Below are positions 51,342 to 61,542 of a DNA stretch of 64,000 nucleotides, piece after piece. The notes under the pieces are model-generated. The model was not told the DNA's origin. It did no database searches and was given only the letters and a program-made list of their open reading frames with translations. How positions within the stretch are numbered: position 1 is the first letter of the stretch; every line of letters starts with the position of its first letter. The translations under genes were made by a program, and so were the position numbers. Source of the stretch: Anaerolineae bacterium (GTDB lineage: Bacteria > Chloroflexota > Anaerolineae > Aggregatilineales > Phototrophicaceae); assembly GCA_022823165.1 (NCBI GenBank), contig JAJDXR010000092.1:1-64000 (forward strand), read 5' to 3'.

Positions 51342-54149
51342 ATGTTCCGCAACTTCGTCAAAAAAGTATTCGGCGACCCCATGGAAAAGGCGCTCTCGGG
51401 CTACCAGCAGACGGTAGACCAGATCAACGCGCTTGAGCCCGCCATGCAGCGGCTCAGCGACGAGCAGATGCAAGCCAGGACCGCCGACTTCAAATCGCAG
51501 CTGCAGAACGGCGCTGACTTCGCCGATGTGCTCGTTGAAGCCTTTGCGCTCGTGCGCGAGGCGTCAGTGCGGACCATCGGCCTGCGCCATTACGATGTCC
51601 AGCTCATCGGCGGCATCGTCCTGCACGAAGGGCGCATCGCCGAGATGAAGACCGGCGAAGGCAAGACTCTGGTCGCCACGCTGCCGCTCTACCTCAACGC
51701 CTTGGTAGGGCGGGGCGCGCATCTGGTCACGCCCAACGACTACCTGAGCAAACACGGCCTGCAATTTATGGGTCCAATTTATCATCTGCTGGGCTTGTCC
51801 GCGGCTGTGATCCAGAATACCGGCGGCCAGCCGGACAGCGGCTCCTTCCTATTTGATCCCAGCTTCATCTCCGATGACGCGCGCTATCAGAACCTGCGCC
51901 CCATCAGCCGCCGCGATGCCTACCTGGCCGATATTCTCTACGGCACCAACAACGAATTCGGCTTCGATTATCTGCGCGACAATATGGTGCTGACGCATGA
52001 CCGGCTGGTCCAGCGCGAATTGCGCTACGCTATCGTGGACGAGGTCGACAATATCCTGATTGACGAAGCGCGTACGCCCCTGATTATCTCCGGACCTTCG
52101 GACGAACCGTCGGACTTTTATCGCCGTTTCGCCTCGATCGTCAAGCGCTTGAAGATCAGCAGCGAGGACAGCGTCGAAGCCGAAGAGCCCAATGGCGATT
52201 ATGTGCTGGATATCAAAGACCGCATCGTTTACCTGACCGAGCGCGGCGTCGAGAAGGTCGAGGGCGCCTTGGGCGTCGCCCAGCTTTATCATCCCGACAA
52301 CGCCGAAATGCTGCCTTATCTCGATAATTGTCTGCGCGCGCAAACGCTGTTCGAGAAGGACAAAGAATACATCGTTCAAAACGGCGAAGTCGTCATCGTC
52401 GATGACTTTACCGGGCGTCTCATGCCCGGCCGCCGCTTCTCGGAAGGCTTGCATCAAGCCATTGAAGCCAAAGAAGGCGTACAGATCCGCCGCGAAAATA
52501 TCACCATGGCGACCATCACCTTCCAGAATTTCTTCCGCATGTATGACAAGCTCGCCGGTATGACCGGCACAGCGCTCACCGAAGCCGAGGAATTTGAGAA
52601 GACCTATGAACTGGACGTTGTGCCCATCCCGACGCATCGCCAGGTCATTCGCGCCGACGAAAATGACCAGATCTACGTCAATGAAACGGCGAAGTGGAAT
52701 GCCATCGTTGAGGCGATAAAGGAGCGCAACGACCGCAAACAGCCTATCCTGGTCGGGACGGTCGCGGTCGAAACCTCCGAGCGCCTCAGTAATTATCTCA
52801 ACAAAGCCGGCATCAAGCACGAAGTTCTGAACGCCAAGCAGCACGAAAAAGAGGCCGAGATCATCACCCAGGCCGGGCGCCCCGGTTCCGTCACCATCGC
52901 CACCAACATGGCCGGGCGCGGCGTCGACATCCTGCTGGGCGGCAACCCGGAGGGTTTGGCGCGAGCGGCTTTGCGCCGCCAAGGCCTTGACCTCACCGCC
53001 GCCAGCGGTTCGCAATGGCAAAAGGCTCTCGCCGAAGCCGAGAAAATGGTCGAGCGCGATCGGCAGCTGGTCCTGGATGCCGGCGGGCTTTTTGTGCTGG
53101 GCACGGAACGCCATGAAGCGCGCCGGATAGACAACCAGTTGCGCGGCCGCTCCGGCCGGCAGGGTGATCCCGGCGAATCGCGTTTCTACCTGAGCCTCGA
53201 TGATGACCTCATGCGTCGCTTCGCCAACGACAACGTCAAGCGCTTGATGAAAACCGCCGGCTTCCCCGAAGACGAAGCCATTGAGCATGGCATGATCAGC
53301 AAGTCGATTGAGCAAGCGCAAATCCGCGTCGAAGGCCACAATTTTGACATCCGCAAGCGGGTTGTCGAATATGATGATGTCGTCAATCGCCAGCGCGAGA
53401 TCATTTACCAGCAGCGGCTGGATTGGCTGGCGAAGGACGCCCACCAATTACACGCCGACTATTTGGCTATGATCAGGAGTCAGGTGGTCGCCGCGGTGGA
53501 AGACATCTTTGCGGCCGATTCGCAGGGCGAGCATTTGGACGCCGCCGCCATGTATCAACAGCTCGCCAGCAACGGCTTGCCTCTGCCCGAAGGCATCACC
53601 GCCGAAAACATCGACGATTCGGAGCCGGAAGCGCTGACGGCGGCCATCAACGAACACATTAGCGAGCTCTTCGAGCAGAAGAAAGCGCTGCTGGAGGCGG
53701 CGCGCGAAGGCTTGATGGAAATCGCCGAACGCCAAACGGTGATCCGCGCCCTCGATCATTATTGGCAGCGCCATCTGACCGACCTGGACATTTTGCGCGA
53801 GGGCATCGGCTTGCAGGCTATCGCGCAGAAAGACCCCTTGGTTGAGTATCAGCGGCAGGGCTTCCAGATGTTCCGCGTGGTCGAAGACACCTACCGTCAG
53901 TTTGCCTCGCGCAATATCTTCCTGGTCCAGCCGGCTTTGGCGCAGACGCCGCAGCGCCGCCGGCAGATGCGCGAATACCGCCCCGACGCCTTCACGGGCA
54001 ACAGCGACCGCCCCGTCCAGCAGACCGTGCGCAAGAGCAATCGCCGCCCCGGCCGCAATAAACCCTGCTGGTGCGGCAGCGGCAAAAAGTACAAGCAATG
54101 CCACATGCGCGAAGATCAGCTTTCCGGCAAGTTCCAGCAAGCCGGCTGA
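51342..54149 (+). CDS. secA: Protein translocase ATPase SecA
   Basis: 935 residues. Walker A is MKTGEGKTLVATLP and Walker B with its DEVD box is VDEVDNILIDEARTPLIISGP. NMAGRGVDILLGGNPEG and RRIDNQLRGRSGRQGDPG are in the second RecA-like domain. HSD/HWD helices follow, with ALDHYWQRHLTDLDILREGIGL. The C-terminus has the SEC-C zinc motif KPCWCGSGKKYKQCH. It drives Sec export, for example of the macroglobulin-like protein in this window. GAGG ribosome site nine bases upstream of the ATG. Confidence 0.98.
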   Translation: MFRNFVKKVFGDPMEKALSGYQQTVDQINALEPAMQRLSDEQMQARTADFKSQLQNGADFADVLVEAFALVREASVRTIGLRHYDVQLIGGIVLHEGRIAEMKTGEGKTLVATLPLYLNALVGRGAHLVTPNDYLSKHGLQFMGPIYHLLGLSAAVIQNTGGQPDSGSFLFDPSFISDDARYQNLRPISRRDAYLADILYGTNNEFGFDYLRDNMVLTHDRLVQRELRYAIVDEVDNILIDEARTPLIISGPSDEPSDFYRRFASIVKRLKISSEDSVEAEEPNGDYVLDIKDRIVYLTERGVEKVEGALGVAQLYHPDNAEMLPYLDNCLRAQTLFEKDKEYIVQNGEVVIVDDFTGRLMPGRRFSEGLHQAIEAKEGVQIRRENITMATITFQNFFRMYDKLAGMTGTALTEAEEFEKTYELDVVPIPTHRQVIRADENDQIYVNETAKWNAIVEAIKERNDRKQPILVGTVAVETSERLSNYLNKAGIKHEVLNAKQHEKEAEIITQAGRPGSVTIATNMAGRGVDILLGGNPEGLARAALRRQGLDLTAASGSQWQKALAEAEKMVERDRQLVLDAGGLFVLGTERHEARRIDNQLRGRSGRQGDPGESRFYLSLDDDLMRRFANDNVKRLMKTAGFPEDEAIEHGMISKSIEQAQIRVEGHNFDIRKRVVEYDDVVNRQREIIYQQRLDWLAKDAHQLHADYLAMIRSQVVAAVEDIFAADSQGEHLDAAAMYQQLASNGLPLPEGITAENIDDSEPEALTAAINEHISELFEQKKALLEAAREGLMEIAERQTVIRALDHYWQRHLTDLDILREGIGLQAIAQKDPLVEYQRQGFQMFRVVEDTYRQFASRNIFLVQPALAQTPQRRRQMREYRPDAFTGNSDRPVQQTVRKSNRRPGRNKPCWCGSGKKYKQCHMREDQLSGKFQQAG

Positions 54150-54163
54150 GCGCGCAAGCGACA

Positions 54164-55036
54164 ATGTTTGGCATCGGCGACATAGAAGTCTATCTGTTTA
54201 ATGACGCCGCGACCTGGGTTGACCCGGGCGGCCTGTTTGGATTGGTCCCGCGCGCGCTCTGGTCACGCTACTATGAAGCCGACGCGCGCCACCTGATCCA
54301 GACTGCCAATCACAATCTCTTCATTCGCGCCGCCGGCCACAACATCATAGTCGATACGGGCTACGGCAATTGCTTTAGCGATTCACAGCGCCGGCGCGCT
54401 GGCATCACCCGTTTTGACGGCACGCACAAAGGCCTGCAGTCGCTTGGCTTGGCGTCGGCTGATATCGACATCGTCATCGACACTCACTTGCATGGCGACC
54501 ATTGCACCGGCAACTTCCGACTGAGCGCTGATGGCGCGCGCATTCCCGCCTTTCCCAATGCGGAATATTTGACGCAGCGCCGCGAATACGAAGACGCCAT
54601 CGCGCCCAACGAACGGACGCGCGCCACTTATTTGCCGGAGAACTATGTCCCGCTATTCAAATCGGGACAGCTTAAACTGCTCGATGGCGATTGCGAAATT
54701 GCGCCCGGAGTCACAGCGCTGCTATCGCCCGGGCATACCCCGGCCCACATGAGCATCCGCATTGAGAGCGCCGGGCAGCAGGCCGCTTTCTTGTGCGACC
54801 TGGCTTCGCTGGCGGTGCATTTCGAGCGCCTCGCCTGGATGACCGCCTACGATGTCGAGCCGCTGCTGACCCTGGAAACCAAGCGCCTTTGGCAGCGCTG
54901 GGCGCTGGAAACAGACGCGCTGCTCATCTTTCCCCATGACGCGGTCAAACCCGTCGGCCGGCTAACGCAAGACGAGCGGGGGCGCTGCGCCGTGCAGCCG
55001 GTCGAGTTTGACTACGACAATCCCGCTGCGGATTAG
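54164..55036 (+). CDS. MBL-fold metal-dependent hydrolase
   Basis: 290 residues. The metal site THLHGDHCTGN (HxHxDH) and later LSPGHTPAHMS and CDLAS belong to the glyoxalase II/lactonase-like branch of the metallo-beta-lactamase superfamily. The substrate is undetermined; N-acyl-homoserine lactonase-like and hydroxyacyl-thioester hydrolases share this layout. It begins 14 bases after secA, with a poor ribosome site, and ends overlapping the convergent mutM by 4 bases. Confidence 0.88.
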   Translation: MFGIGDIEVYLFNDAATWVDPGGLFGLVPRALWSRYYEADARHLIQTANHNLFIRAAGHNIIVDTGYGNCFSDSQRRRAGITRFDGTHKGLQSLGLASADIDIVIDTHLHGDHCTGNFRLSADGARIPAFPNAEYLTQRREYEDAIAPNERTRATYLPENYVPLFKSGQLKLLDGDCEIAPGVTALLSPGHTPAHMSIRIESAGQQAAFLCDLASLAVHFERLAWMTAYDVEPLLTLETKRLWQRWALETDALLIFPHDAVKPVGRLTQDERGRCAVQPVEFDYDNPAAD

Positions 55037-55863
55037 TCCCGGCGCGGCTGCGGTTGACATTGCGGGCAAAAATGAGTGCCGCGCTGCGCCACGCGAATCT
55101 TGTTAATCGGGCTTCCGCATTGCTGGCAGGGCAGGCCCGTGCGTCCGTAAACGTAGAAGTGGTTCTGCGATTCGCCCTTTTGTCCATCCGGCTTGCGATA
55201 CCAGTTGATGCTGGCGCCCTCGTGTTCGATGCCGGCCTGCAGCGCTTCGCGGGTCGTCTGGTGGAGCCGCGCAGCTTCCGCGTCTGTCAGTGTTCCGGCC
55301 GGCTTAGCGGGATGGATGCCAGCTCGGAATAGCGCCTCATCGGCATAAATATTGCCCACGCCGGCGATGGTTTCCTGATCCAGCAATTGCGCCTTAATCG
55401 CACGCTTGCGCCCGCTGAGCCCGGCGCGGAAACGCTCTGGACTGAAGTCGTCGCTTAGCGGCTCTGGTCCCAGGCGCGCGAGCAGGCTGGACAAGTCATT
55501 CGTCAAGGTGACGCGCCCAAACTTGCGCGCATCAGAAAAGCGCAATTGTCGCCCGTCGTCCAAGCCGAAGCTGACATGCACCCAGCGGTCCGCTTCGTTC
55601 GTCGATTCCGCCTCCGCTACATAGAGGCGGCCCGACATCTTCAGGTGGACGACCAGCGTATCGTGCTCGAGCTCGATTAGGATATACTTGCCGCGCCGGT
55701 TGATCGCCTTCACGCTTTGCCCGCTTATGCGCGCTGCGAATTCAGCCGCGCCCGGCGAATGAATTGTCGCCGCCCAATCGTGCCACATGCTCTCAATCCG
55801 GCGCCCGATTAGCGGCGCGCGCAGGCCGCGTACAACGGTCTCAACTTCCGGTAATTCAGGCAT
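55033..55863 (-). CDS. mutM: Formamidopyrimidine-DNA glycosylase
   Basis: 276 residues. It starts MPELPEVETVVRGL, where Pro after the initiator Met is the catalytic nucleophile, so the ATG at 55863 must be the start, despite an open frame 15 codons longer. GKYILIELE holds the catalytic Lys. YADEALFRAGIHPAKPAG is the helix-two-turn-helix region. The C-terminal zinc finger is CQQCGSPINK and FCPQCQ. It excises oxidised purines. Confidence 0.95.
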   Translation of the reverse strand: MPELPEVETVVRGLRAPLIGRRIESMWHDWAATIHSPGAAEFAARISGQSVKAINRRGKYILIELEHDTLVVHLKMSGRLYVAEAESTNEADRWVHVSFGLDDGRQLRFSDARKFGRVTLTNDLSSLLARLGPEPLSDDFSPERFRAGLSGRKRAIKAQLLDQETIAGVGNIYADEALFRAGIHPAKPAGTLTDAEAARLHQTTREALQAGIEHEGASINWYRKPDGQKGESQNHFYVYGRTGLPCQQCGSPINKIRVAQRGTHFCPQCQPQPRRD

Positions 55864-55937
55864 TGACGCCCCTTTACTTCCCGGTCTAAGAATCAGCGCG
55901 AACTTCATGATCCAGTCGAACGATTCGCGCTTGCGAA

Positions 55938-55946
55938 TGATATAAT
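55938..55946 (+). promoter_or_regulatory. Extended -10 promoter of dnaE
   Basis: TG-A-TATAAT, a perfect extended -10, 55 bases upstream of dnaE. Confidence 0.6.
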
Positions 55947-56000
55947 ACGGCTACCCTTCAGCAAATTGAACCCATAGCGACTCCCGCGGAAATCGACGCC

Positions 56001-59000
56001 ATGACCAGCGAATTCGTCCACCTTCACGTCCACAGCGAGTTTTCCTTGCTGGACGGCCAAAGCCGCGTCAAAGACCTGGTGGCCCGCGCCAAAGCGCTTG
56101 AGATGCCCGCCCTCGGCCTCACCGATCACGGCGTGATGTTTGGCGTGCTGGATTTCTACCGCGCCTGCGTCGAGGCCGGCATCAAACCGATCGTCGGCAT
56201 GGAAGGCTATTTGGCGAGACGGAGTATGGCCGACCGCGATCCGCGTTTCGACCGCCGTCCACATCACATGCTGCTGCTGGCGAAAAACATGACCGGCTAT
56301 CAGAATCTGCTCAAGCTGGCTTCCGCCGCCCAGCTCGAAGGCTACTATTATCGGCCGCGCATCGACAAGGAATTCATGGCTGCCCACGCCGACGGCATCA
56401 TCGCCACCAGCGGCTGCCTGGCCTCGGAAATCCCGCGCTTGGTCTCCGATGGCGAAGACGAGGCCGCGCGCGAACAAATCGGTTGGTATCAAGAGGTATT
56501 CGGCGCGGAAAACTTCTATCTCGAATTGCAGGGCCGCGATATCCCGGAGTTGGACAGCCTCAACCGCTGGCTCTATGACTATCGCCGCAGTGGCCACAGC
56601 GCTGTTCAGTTGGTCGCGACCAACGATGTTCATTACGTCAACCAACGCGACGCCGAAGCGCACGATACGCTGCTCTGCATCCAAACGAGCGCGCTGAAGA
56701 CCGACAGCGACCGCATGCGCATGGAACCATTCAGCAGCTATTACTTGAAGTCGGCCGAGGAAATGCGCGCCGGCTTCGGCGAAGCGCCTGCGAATTTGAT
56801 TGACGAAGCCTTCGCCAATTCCCTGAAGATCGCTGAGATGACTGACATTGATCTCAACCCGAAGGGCTATCACCTGCCGGCTTTTCCGGTGCCGGACGGA
56901 TACGACGAACACAGCTACTTGCGGCATCTGATCGAGATCGGCATGGAGTGGCGTTTCGGCGGGGACTGGCGCGGCGACGCTGTCTTTGTGGAGCGCATCG
57001 ACCGCGAGCTGAATATCATCCACAGCATGGGCTTCGACACCTATTTTCTGATCGTTTGGGACCTCTGCGAATTCGCCCGCAATGCCGATATCTGGTGGAA
57101 TGTTCGCGGCTCCGGCGCAGCCAGCCTGGTTGCCTACAGCCTGGGCGTCACCAATATCGATCCCATCCAGAATGGTTTGCTCTTTGAGCGTTTCCTGAAT
57201 CCGGGCCGCGTCAGCATGCCCGATATTGACCTCGATTATCCCGACGACAGACGCGGAGAAATGATCGCCTATACGGCCATGAAATATGGTGAGGACAAGG
57301 TCGCCGCTATCATCACCTTCGGCACCATGGGGGCGAAGGCGGCCGTCCGCGATGTCGGGCGCGCGCTTGATGTCGACCTGGGCAAGATCAACCGCGCCGC
57401 CGCGCTAATCCCGCAGGAAGCGCGACAAAAGAAAATCCGCGAATATGTCGACGCCAGCCCGGAGTTGCTCGACCTGTACAACAGTGACCTGGATTTGCGC
57501 GAGGTCATCGACACCGCCATCGAATTGCAAGGCATGACCCGCCACGCCTCGACGCACGCTGCTGGCGTTATCGTGGCCGACCGCCCGCTGGTGGAGCTGA
57601 CGCCGCTGCACCGCATCGCCGGCAAAGACCCCTCCGGCGGCGCGCTCAAAGCCGTGACGCAATTCCCTATGGAGACAGCCGAGTCCATCGGTTTGCTGAA
57701 AGTCGATTTCCTGGGGCTGTCTACCCTGACGATCATGCGCAAAGCCTGCGAATTGGTCGCGCGCCATCGCGGCGTCAGCTATGACATCGACAGCCTGCCT
57801 TATCGTCATGAGTCCGTCAGCGACGAACAGCGCCGTATGCTGGACGACGCCTTCAAGATGATGGGGCGGGGCGAGACCGTCGGCGTCTTTCAGGTGGAAT
57901 CCGGCGGGATGAAACAGATGCTGCGGCAAATGCGGCCCCGTGTCTTCGAGAATATAATCGCCGCCATTTCCCTTTTCCGCCCCGGCCCGATGGAATTTAT
58001 CAAGCAGTACTGCGATCGTATGCACGGCGAAGAAGAGATTTCCTATCTGCACCCCAGCCTTGAGCCCATCCTCAGCGAAACCTACGGCATTATCGTCTAC
58101 CAGGAACAAATCATGCAGATCGCCGGCGAGCTCTTCGGCTATGAATTGGGCGAAGCCGACTTGATGCGCCGCGCTGTGTCCAAGAAAAAACCCGAAGACC
58201 TGAACAAACATCGGGCCATCTTCATGGAGCGGGGTCCCGCTAACGGCATCCCGAAAGAGATCGCTGAAGATATCTTCGACCTGATCGACTTCTTCGCCAA
58301 TTACGGCTTCAACAAACCCCATGCCGCCGATTACGCCGTCATCACCGTGCAAACCGCCTACCTCAAATGCCACTATCCCGAAGAATACATGACGGCGCTG
58401 CTCAGTGTGCAGCGCGATGACCTAACCAAGGTCTCGACTTTCCTGGAGGAGTGCCGCCGTCTCGATATTCCGATACTGCCGCCCGATGTCAATTACAGTC
58501 AACTGGATTTCGACATCGAAACCTTGGCAGACGGCCGGCGCGGCATTCGTTTCGGCCTGGCCGCCATCAAAAATGCCGGCGCCCGCGCTTTGCAAGATTT
58601 GGTCGACGACCGCGGCGACGCGCCATTTGACAGCCTGGTTGACTTCTGCCAGCGCGCTGACCTGCGTAAATTAGGCCGGCGCTCGCTGGAGAGCCTCATC
58701 AAAGTCGGCGCCCTGGATGGCTTCGGCACACGAGCCACGCTGATCGCCGCGCTCGACGGCATCATCAGCACTAGCGGCAACTATCATCGCGACCAGGAAA
58801 TCGGCCAGATGCTGATGTTCGATAGCGCCGCCAACTCCGATGACGACTTGCTCAAAACGCTAAAGACGATCGCTGAATACAGCCCGCGCGAACTGCTCAA
58901 ATGGGAAAAGGAACTGCTTGGCTTGTATTTGACCGGCCGCCCGGTCGACCGGCATCGTCATCTTTTTGCCAGCCAAAATCTGCATTTAATCAGCGACCTC

Positions 59001-59861
59001 AAAGATCCCGCGGCTGCCAAGCCGGAATCCGCGCGCATCGCCGGAGAGATTACGGCGGTGCGCAAGATCACCACCGGCCGCGGCGACATGATGGCGGTGC
59101 TTAGCCTGGAAGATTGGCACGAAAGCGCCGGCATCATCGAAGTGGTGCTCTTTCCACGCGCCTATACCACGGTGGTCAACAGCTTCGCCGCCATGAATGC
59201 CGGGCAGCCGGATAGCGCGCGGCGCCGTGATTTAGCAGAGGGCGAAATCGTGCTGATCAGCGGCAAGTACGATGAAAGCCGCGGCGAAGCGCAAATCATC
59301 GCCGAGGGAGTTACCACTGACTTCAACAATGCCGCTGCGGCCGATCCGCTGCCCACGCAGGTCGAGACGAGCCCCATGGCTTGGGACTCCAAGGGCGAGC
59401 CTCCGCCGCCCGACGATGACGACTGGCGCGAGCCCGCCGAAGCCGATATGCCGCCGCCCGATGCGCATAACGCCGCCTTTAGCGATCCGGGAACCGCGGC
59501 AACTGAAGCGCCGGCGCAGCCTGAGCAGGAAGATGAAAGCCAACCCGAATGGGTGAACGGTGATGGCCGCCTGACTATGCCCGATGAGACCCGGCCGATC
59601 GTAAAGCCAGCGCGCCATATTTCCGTCGTCATAGTAGCCGGCGGCGAGCCCGAAAAAGACAAACGCAAGCTCAGCCGCATTCACAACACCCTGATCAAGT
59701 ATCCCGGAGGCGACAAGTTTTCCATCATCATTCGGCGCGGCGACGCTGATATACCAATGACCTTTCCGGATACAACGCAAATTTGCGACGCGCTCCTGGC
59801 CGAGTTGCGCGGCATCGTCGGCGGCGAGCAATACATCTCAGTGAAAGACGCCGTCGAGTGA
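56001..59861 (+). CDS. dnaE: DNA polymerase III alpha subunit
   Basis: 1286 residues. The PHP domain begins HLHVHSEFSLLDGQSRVKDL with GLTDHGVMFG, its metal-binding residues largely kept. The polymerase core includes MPDIDLDYPDDRR (catalytic aspartates) and FRPGPMEFI. Further on are the tandem HhH region (about 830-900) and the OB domain around 1010-1090 (RIAGEITAVRKITTGRGDMMAVLSLED). A disordered Pro/Asp/Glu-rich linker (about 1110-1190) joins a C-terminal alpha/beta domain (1205-1286, ending GEQYISVKDAVE). The length exceeds E. coli DnaE by about 125 residues, mostly in the linker. It is divergent from mutM. Confidence 0.97.
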   Translation: MTSEFVHLHVHSEFSLLDGQSRVKDLVARAKALEMPALGLTDHGVMFGVLDFYRACVEAGIKPIVGMEGYLARRSMADRDPRFDRRPHHMLLLAKNMTGYQNLLKLASAAQLEGYYYRPRIDKEFMAAHADGIIATSGCLASEIPRLVSDGEDEAAREQIGWYQEVFGAENFYLELQGRDIPELDSLNRWLYDYRRSGHSAVQLVATNDVHYVNQRDAEAHDTLLCIQTSALKTDSDRMRMEPFSSYYLKSAEEMRAGFGEAPANLIDEAFANSLKIAEMTDIDLNPKGYHLPAFPVPDGYDEHSYLRHLIEIGMEWRFGGDWRGDAVFVERIDRELNIIHSMGFDTYFLIVWDLCEFARNADIWWNVRGSGAASLVAYSLGVTNIDPIQNGLLFERFLNPGRVSMPDIDLDYPDDRRGEMIAYTAMKYGEDKVAAIITFGTMGAKAAVRDVGRALDVDLGKINRAAALIPQEARQKKIREYVDASPELLDLYNSDLDLREVIDTAIELQGMTRHASTHAAGVIVADRPLVELTPLHRIAGKDPSGGALKAVTQFPMETAESIGLLKVDFLGLSTLTIMRKACELVARHRGVSYDIDSLPYRHESVSDEQRRMLDDAFKMMGRGETVGVFQVESGGMKQMLRQMRPRVFENIIAAISLFRPGPMEFIKQYCDRMHGEEEISYLHPSLEPILSETYGIIVYQEQIMQIAGELFGYELGEADLMRRAVSKKKPEDLNKHRAIFMERGPANGIPKEIAEDIFDLIDFFANYGFNKPHAADYAVITVQTAYLKCHYPEEYMTALLSVQRDDLTKVSTFLEECRRLDIPILPPDVNYSQLDFDIETLADGRRGIRFGLAAIKNAGARALQDLVDDRGDAPFDSLVDFCQRADLRKLGRRSLESLIKVGALDGFGTRATLIAALDGIISTSGNYHRDQEIGQMLMFDSAANSDDDLLKTLKTIAEYSPRELLKWEKELLGLYLTGRPVDRHRHLFASQNLHLISDLKDPAAAKPESARIAGEITAVRKITTGRGDMMAVLSLEDWHESAGIIEVVLFPRAYTTVVNSFAAMNAGQPDSARRRDLAEGEIVLISGKYDESRGEAQIIAEGVTTDFNNAAAADPLPTQVETSPMAWDSKGEPPPPDDDDWREPAEADMPPPDAHNAAFSDPGTAATEAPAQPEQEDESQPEWVNGDGRLTMPDETRPIVKPARHISVVIVAGGEPEKDKRKLSRIHNTLIKYPGGDKFSIIIRRGDADIPMTFPDTTQICDALLAELRGIVGGEQYISVKDAVE

Positions 59862-59926
59862 GGGCCGCCCCGGTCAATCGCCAGAAATTCTACCAATTGC
59901 GCGCCTGACTTTAAGCAGCATTCAGC

Positions 59927-59956
59927 TTGGAAGGTCACCGCAAAATCGTCTAAAAT
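59927..59956 (+). promoter_or_regulatory. pfkA promoter
   Basis: TTGGAA, an 18-base spacer, TAAAAT, about 75 bases upstream of the pfkA start. Confidence 0.5.
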
Positions 59957-60033
59957 ACCCTGGCGGTAGAGTCAGTAGGCCGGGTATGAGCCGGCAAGAC
60001 GATAAGACTGCGGCAGAGCGGGAGACAGCCTCA

Positions 60034-60999
60034 ATGAAGCGAATAGCTGTCATGACAAGCGGCGGCGACGCGCCCGGCATGAATGCCGCGGTCCGCGCGG
60101 TGGCGCGCGCCGGCTTGGACCGCGATGTCGAGGTATACGGCATTCGCCAGGCTTACCAGGGCTTGCTGGCCGGCGACATGGCGCTGCTCAGCAGCCGCGA
60201 AGTCAGCGGTATCCTCCAGCGCGGCGGCACCGTCTTGCAGACCGCGCGCAACGAAGAATTCAAAACGCCGCAAGGCCAGCGCAAAGGCAAGCGGCGCCTT
60301 AACGAAAACGGCATAGAAGGCGTTATCGTCATCGGCGGCGACGGCAGCCTGCGCGGCGCGCTGGCGCTGCACAATATGGGCGTGCCGGCCGTCGGCATTC
60401 CCGCCAGCATCGACAACGACATCTGGGGCACCGACACCAGCATCGGCGTCGATACCGCGCTTAACACCATCCTCGACGCGGTTGACCGGCTGCGCGATAC
60501 AGCCACCTCGCATAATCGCGCCTTTGTGGTCGAGGTCATGGGGCGTGATTGCGGCTATCTGGCGGTGATGGCCGGTATCCTGGGCGGCGCCGAGATTGTG
60601 GTAACGCCGGAGAACGGCGTCACGATGAACGAAATCGCCGTCTCGTTGGAAGACGCCTACATCCGCGGCAAGACACACGCCATCGCTGTCCTGGCCGAGG
60701 GCGCGCCTTATCAAGGTCCCGAGCTGGCGCATTACCTCGAGCAGAAGCATATTGGCTTTGAGATTCGCCTGACGATCTTGGGCCATACGCAGCGCGGCGG
60801 CAGCCCGACAGCATTTGACCGGCTGCTGGCGACGCGAATGGGCGTCTACGCTGTGGATCTGCTGCTGGCCGGCGAAACCGGCATGATGGTGGCGCGGGTC
60901 GGGCGCGAACAGGTTCCCGTCCCCCTGGCCGAGAGCACGGCGAAAACCCGCCTAATCACGCCCGAATACTTCAACCTGGCTCGGATTCTCTCACGCTGA
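60034..60999 (+). CDS. pfkA: 6-phosphofructokinase, ATP-dependent type
   Basis: 321 residues, the family length. The ATP site is MTSGGDAPGMN and IGGDGSLRGA; Gly after GGD marks ATP over pyrophosphate as donor. The catalytic loop is PASIDNDIWGTD, and VEVMGRDCGYLAVMAG and LGHTQRGGSPTAFDRLLATRMG form the F6P and effector sites. ATG 60034 has GGGAGA upstream; an in-frame ATG 16 codons earlier is less likely because the family starts MKRIAV. It catalyses the committed step of glycolysis. Confidence 0.95.
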   Translation: MKRIAVMTSGGDAPGMNAAVRAVARAGLDRDVEVYGIRQAYQGLLAGDMALLSSREVSGILQRGGTVLQTARNEEFKTPQGQRKGKRRLNENGIEGVIVIGGDGSLRGALALHNMGVPAVGIPASIDNDIWGTDTSIGVDTALNTILDAVDRLRDTATSHNRAFVVEVMGRDCGYLAVMAGILGGAEIVVTPENGVTMNEIAVSLEDAYIRGKTHAIAVLAEGAPYQGPELAHYLEQKHIGFEIRLTILGHTQRGGSPTAFDRLLATRMGVYAVDLLLAGETGMMVARVGREQVPVPLAESTAKTRLITPEYFNLARILSR

Positions 61000-61011
61000 T
61001 AGCTCCAAAGC

Positions 61012-61503
61012 TCACTCCGCTTTGGGATCGGCCACATCCACAAGTCGGCAGCCCAGCAGCTTGATCAGAGCGCGGGTCTCCAGGCGCAATTGAACACCGC
61101 GCTGGCCCGCGCTGACTACGATGTGACCGCTGGCGGCGCAGCGTTCATCCAGGTAAACGTCCCACTGTTTCCGCATCAGAGACAGCGCGCTGATTCCGCC
61201 GACTTTTAAGCCGGTCAATCGCTCGGCCGCGGCCTGGGGCGCCAGCGCTACTTTCTTTTCGTCCAGCGCCTTGGCCAGCCTTTTCAGCTGTAGCGTACTG
61301 TTACAGGGCAGCAAGACCAGGACCGGCTTCTTTTTTGACGGTCGCTCAACCACCAGGGTCTTGAACACTTCACCCGCCGGCAATCCGACAGCCTGCGCCA
61401 CCGCTTCAGCATCCCGAATCTGCGGGTCGTAGTGATGGGTCTCGTAAGGAATGTCTCTTGCTTCCAGCAACCGCATGGAATTGAGCTTCTTGGTCTTTGC
61501 CAT
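61012..61503 (-). CDS. ybaK: YbaK/EbsC-type aminoacyl-tRNA deacylase
   Basis: A 163-residue YbaK-fold protein. VFKTLVVE contains the essential Lys, VLLPCNSTLQLKRLAKAL and GLKVGGISALSLMRKQWDVYLDE follow the Cys-tRNA(Pro) deacylase pattern, and SAGQRGVQLRL is the terminal strand. It removes cysteine mischarged on tRNA-Pro. The ProS in this window lacks an editing insertion, so a free-standing editor fits. Convergent with pfkA at 12 bases. Confidence 0.9.
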   Translation of the reverse strand: MAKTKKLNSMRLLEARDIPYETHHYDPQIRDAEAVAQAVGLPAGEVFKTLVVERPSKKKPVLVLLPCNSTLQLKRLAKALDEKKVALAPQAAAERLTGLKVGGISALSLMRKQWDVYLDERCAASGHIVVSAGQRGVQLRLETRALIKLLGCRLVDVADPKAE

Positions 61504-61542
61504 TTAGATTGCTCTTGTCGCGGCGTTCCTGCTGCCGCCTGG

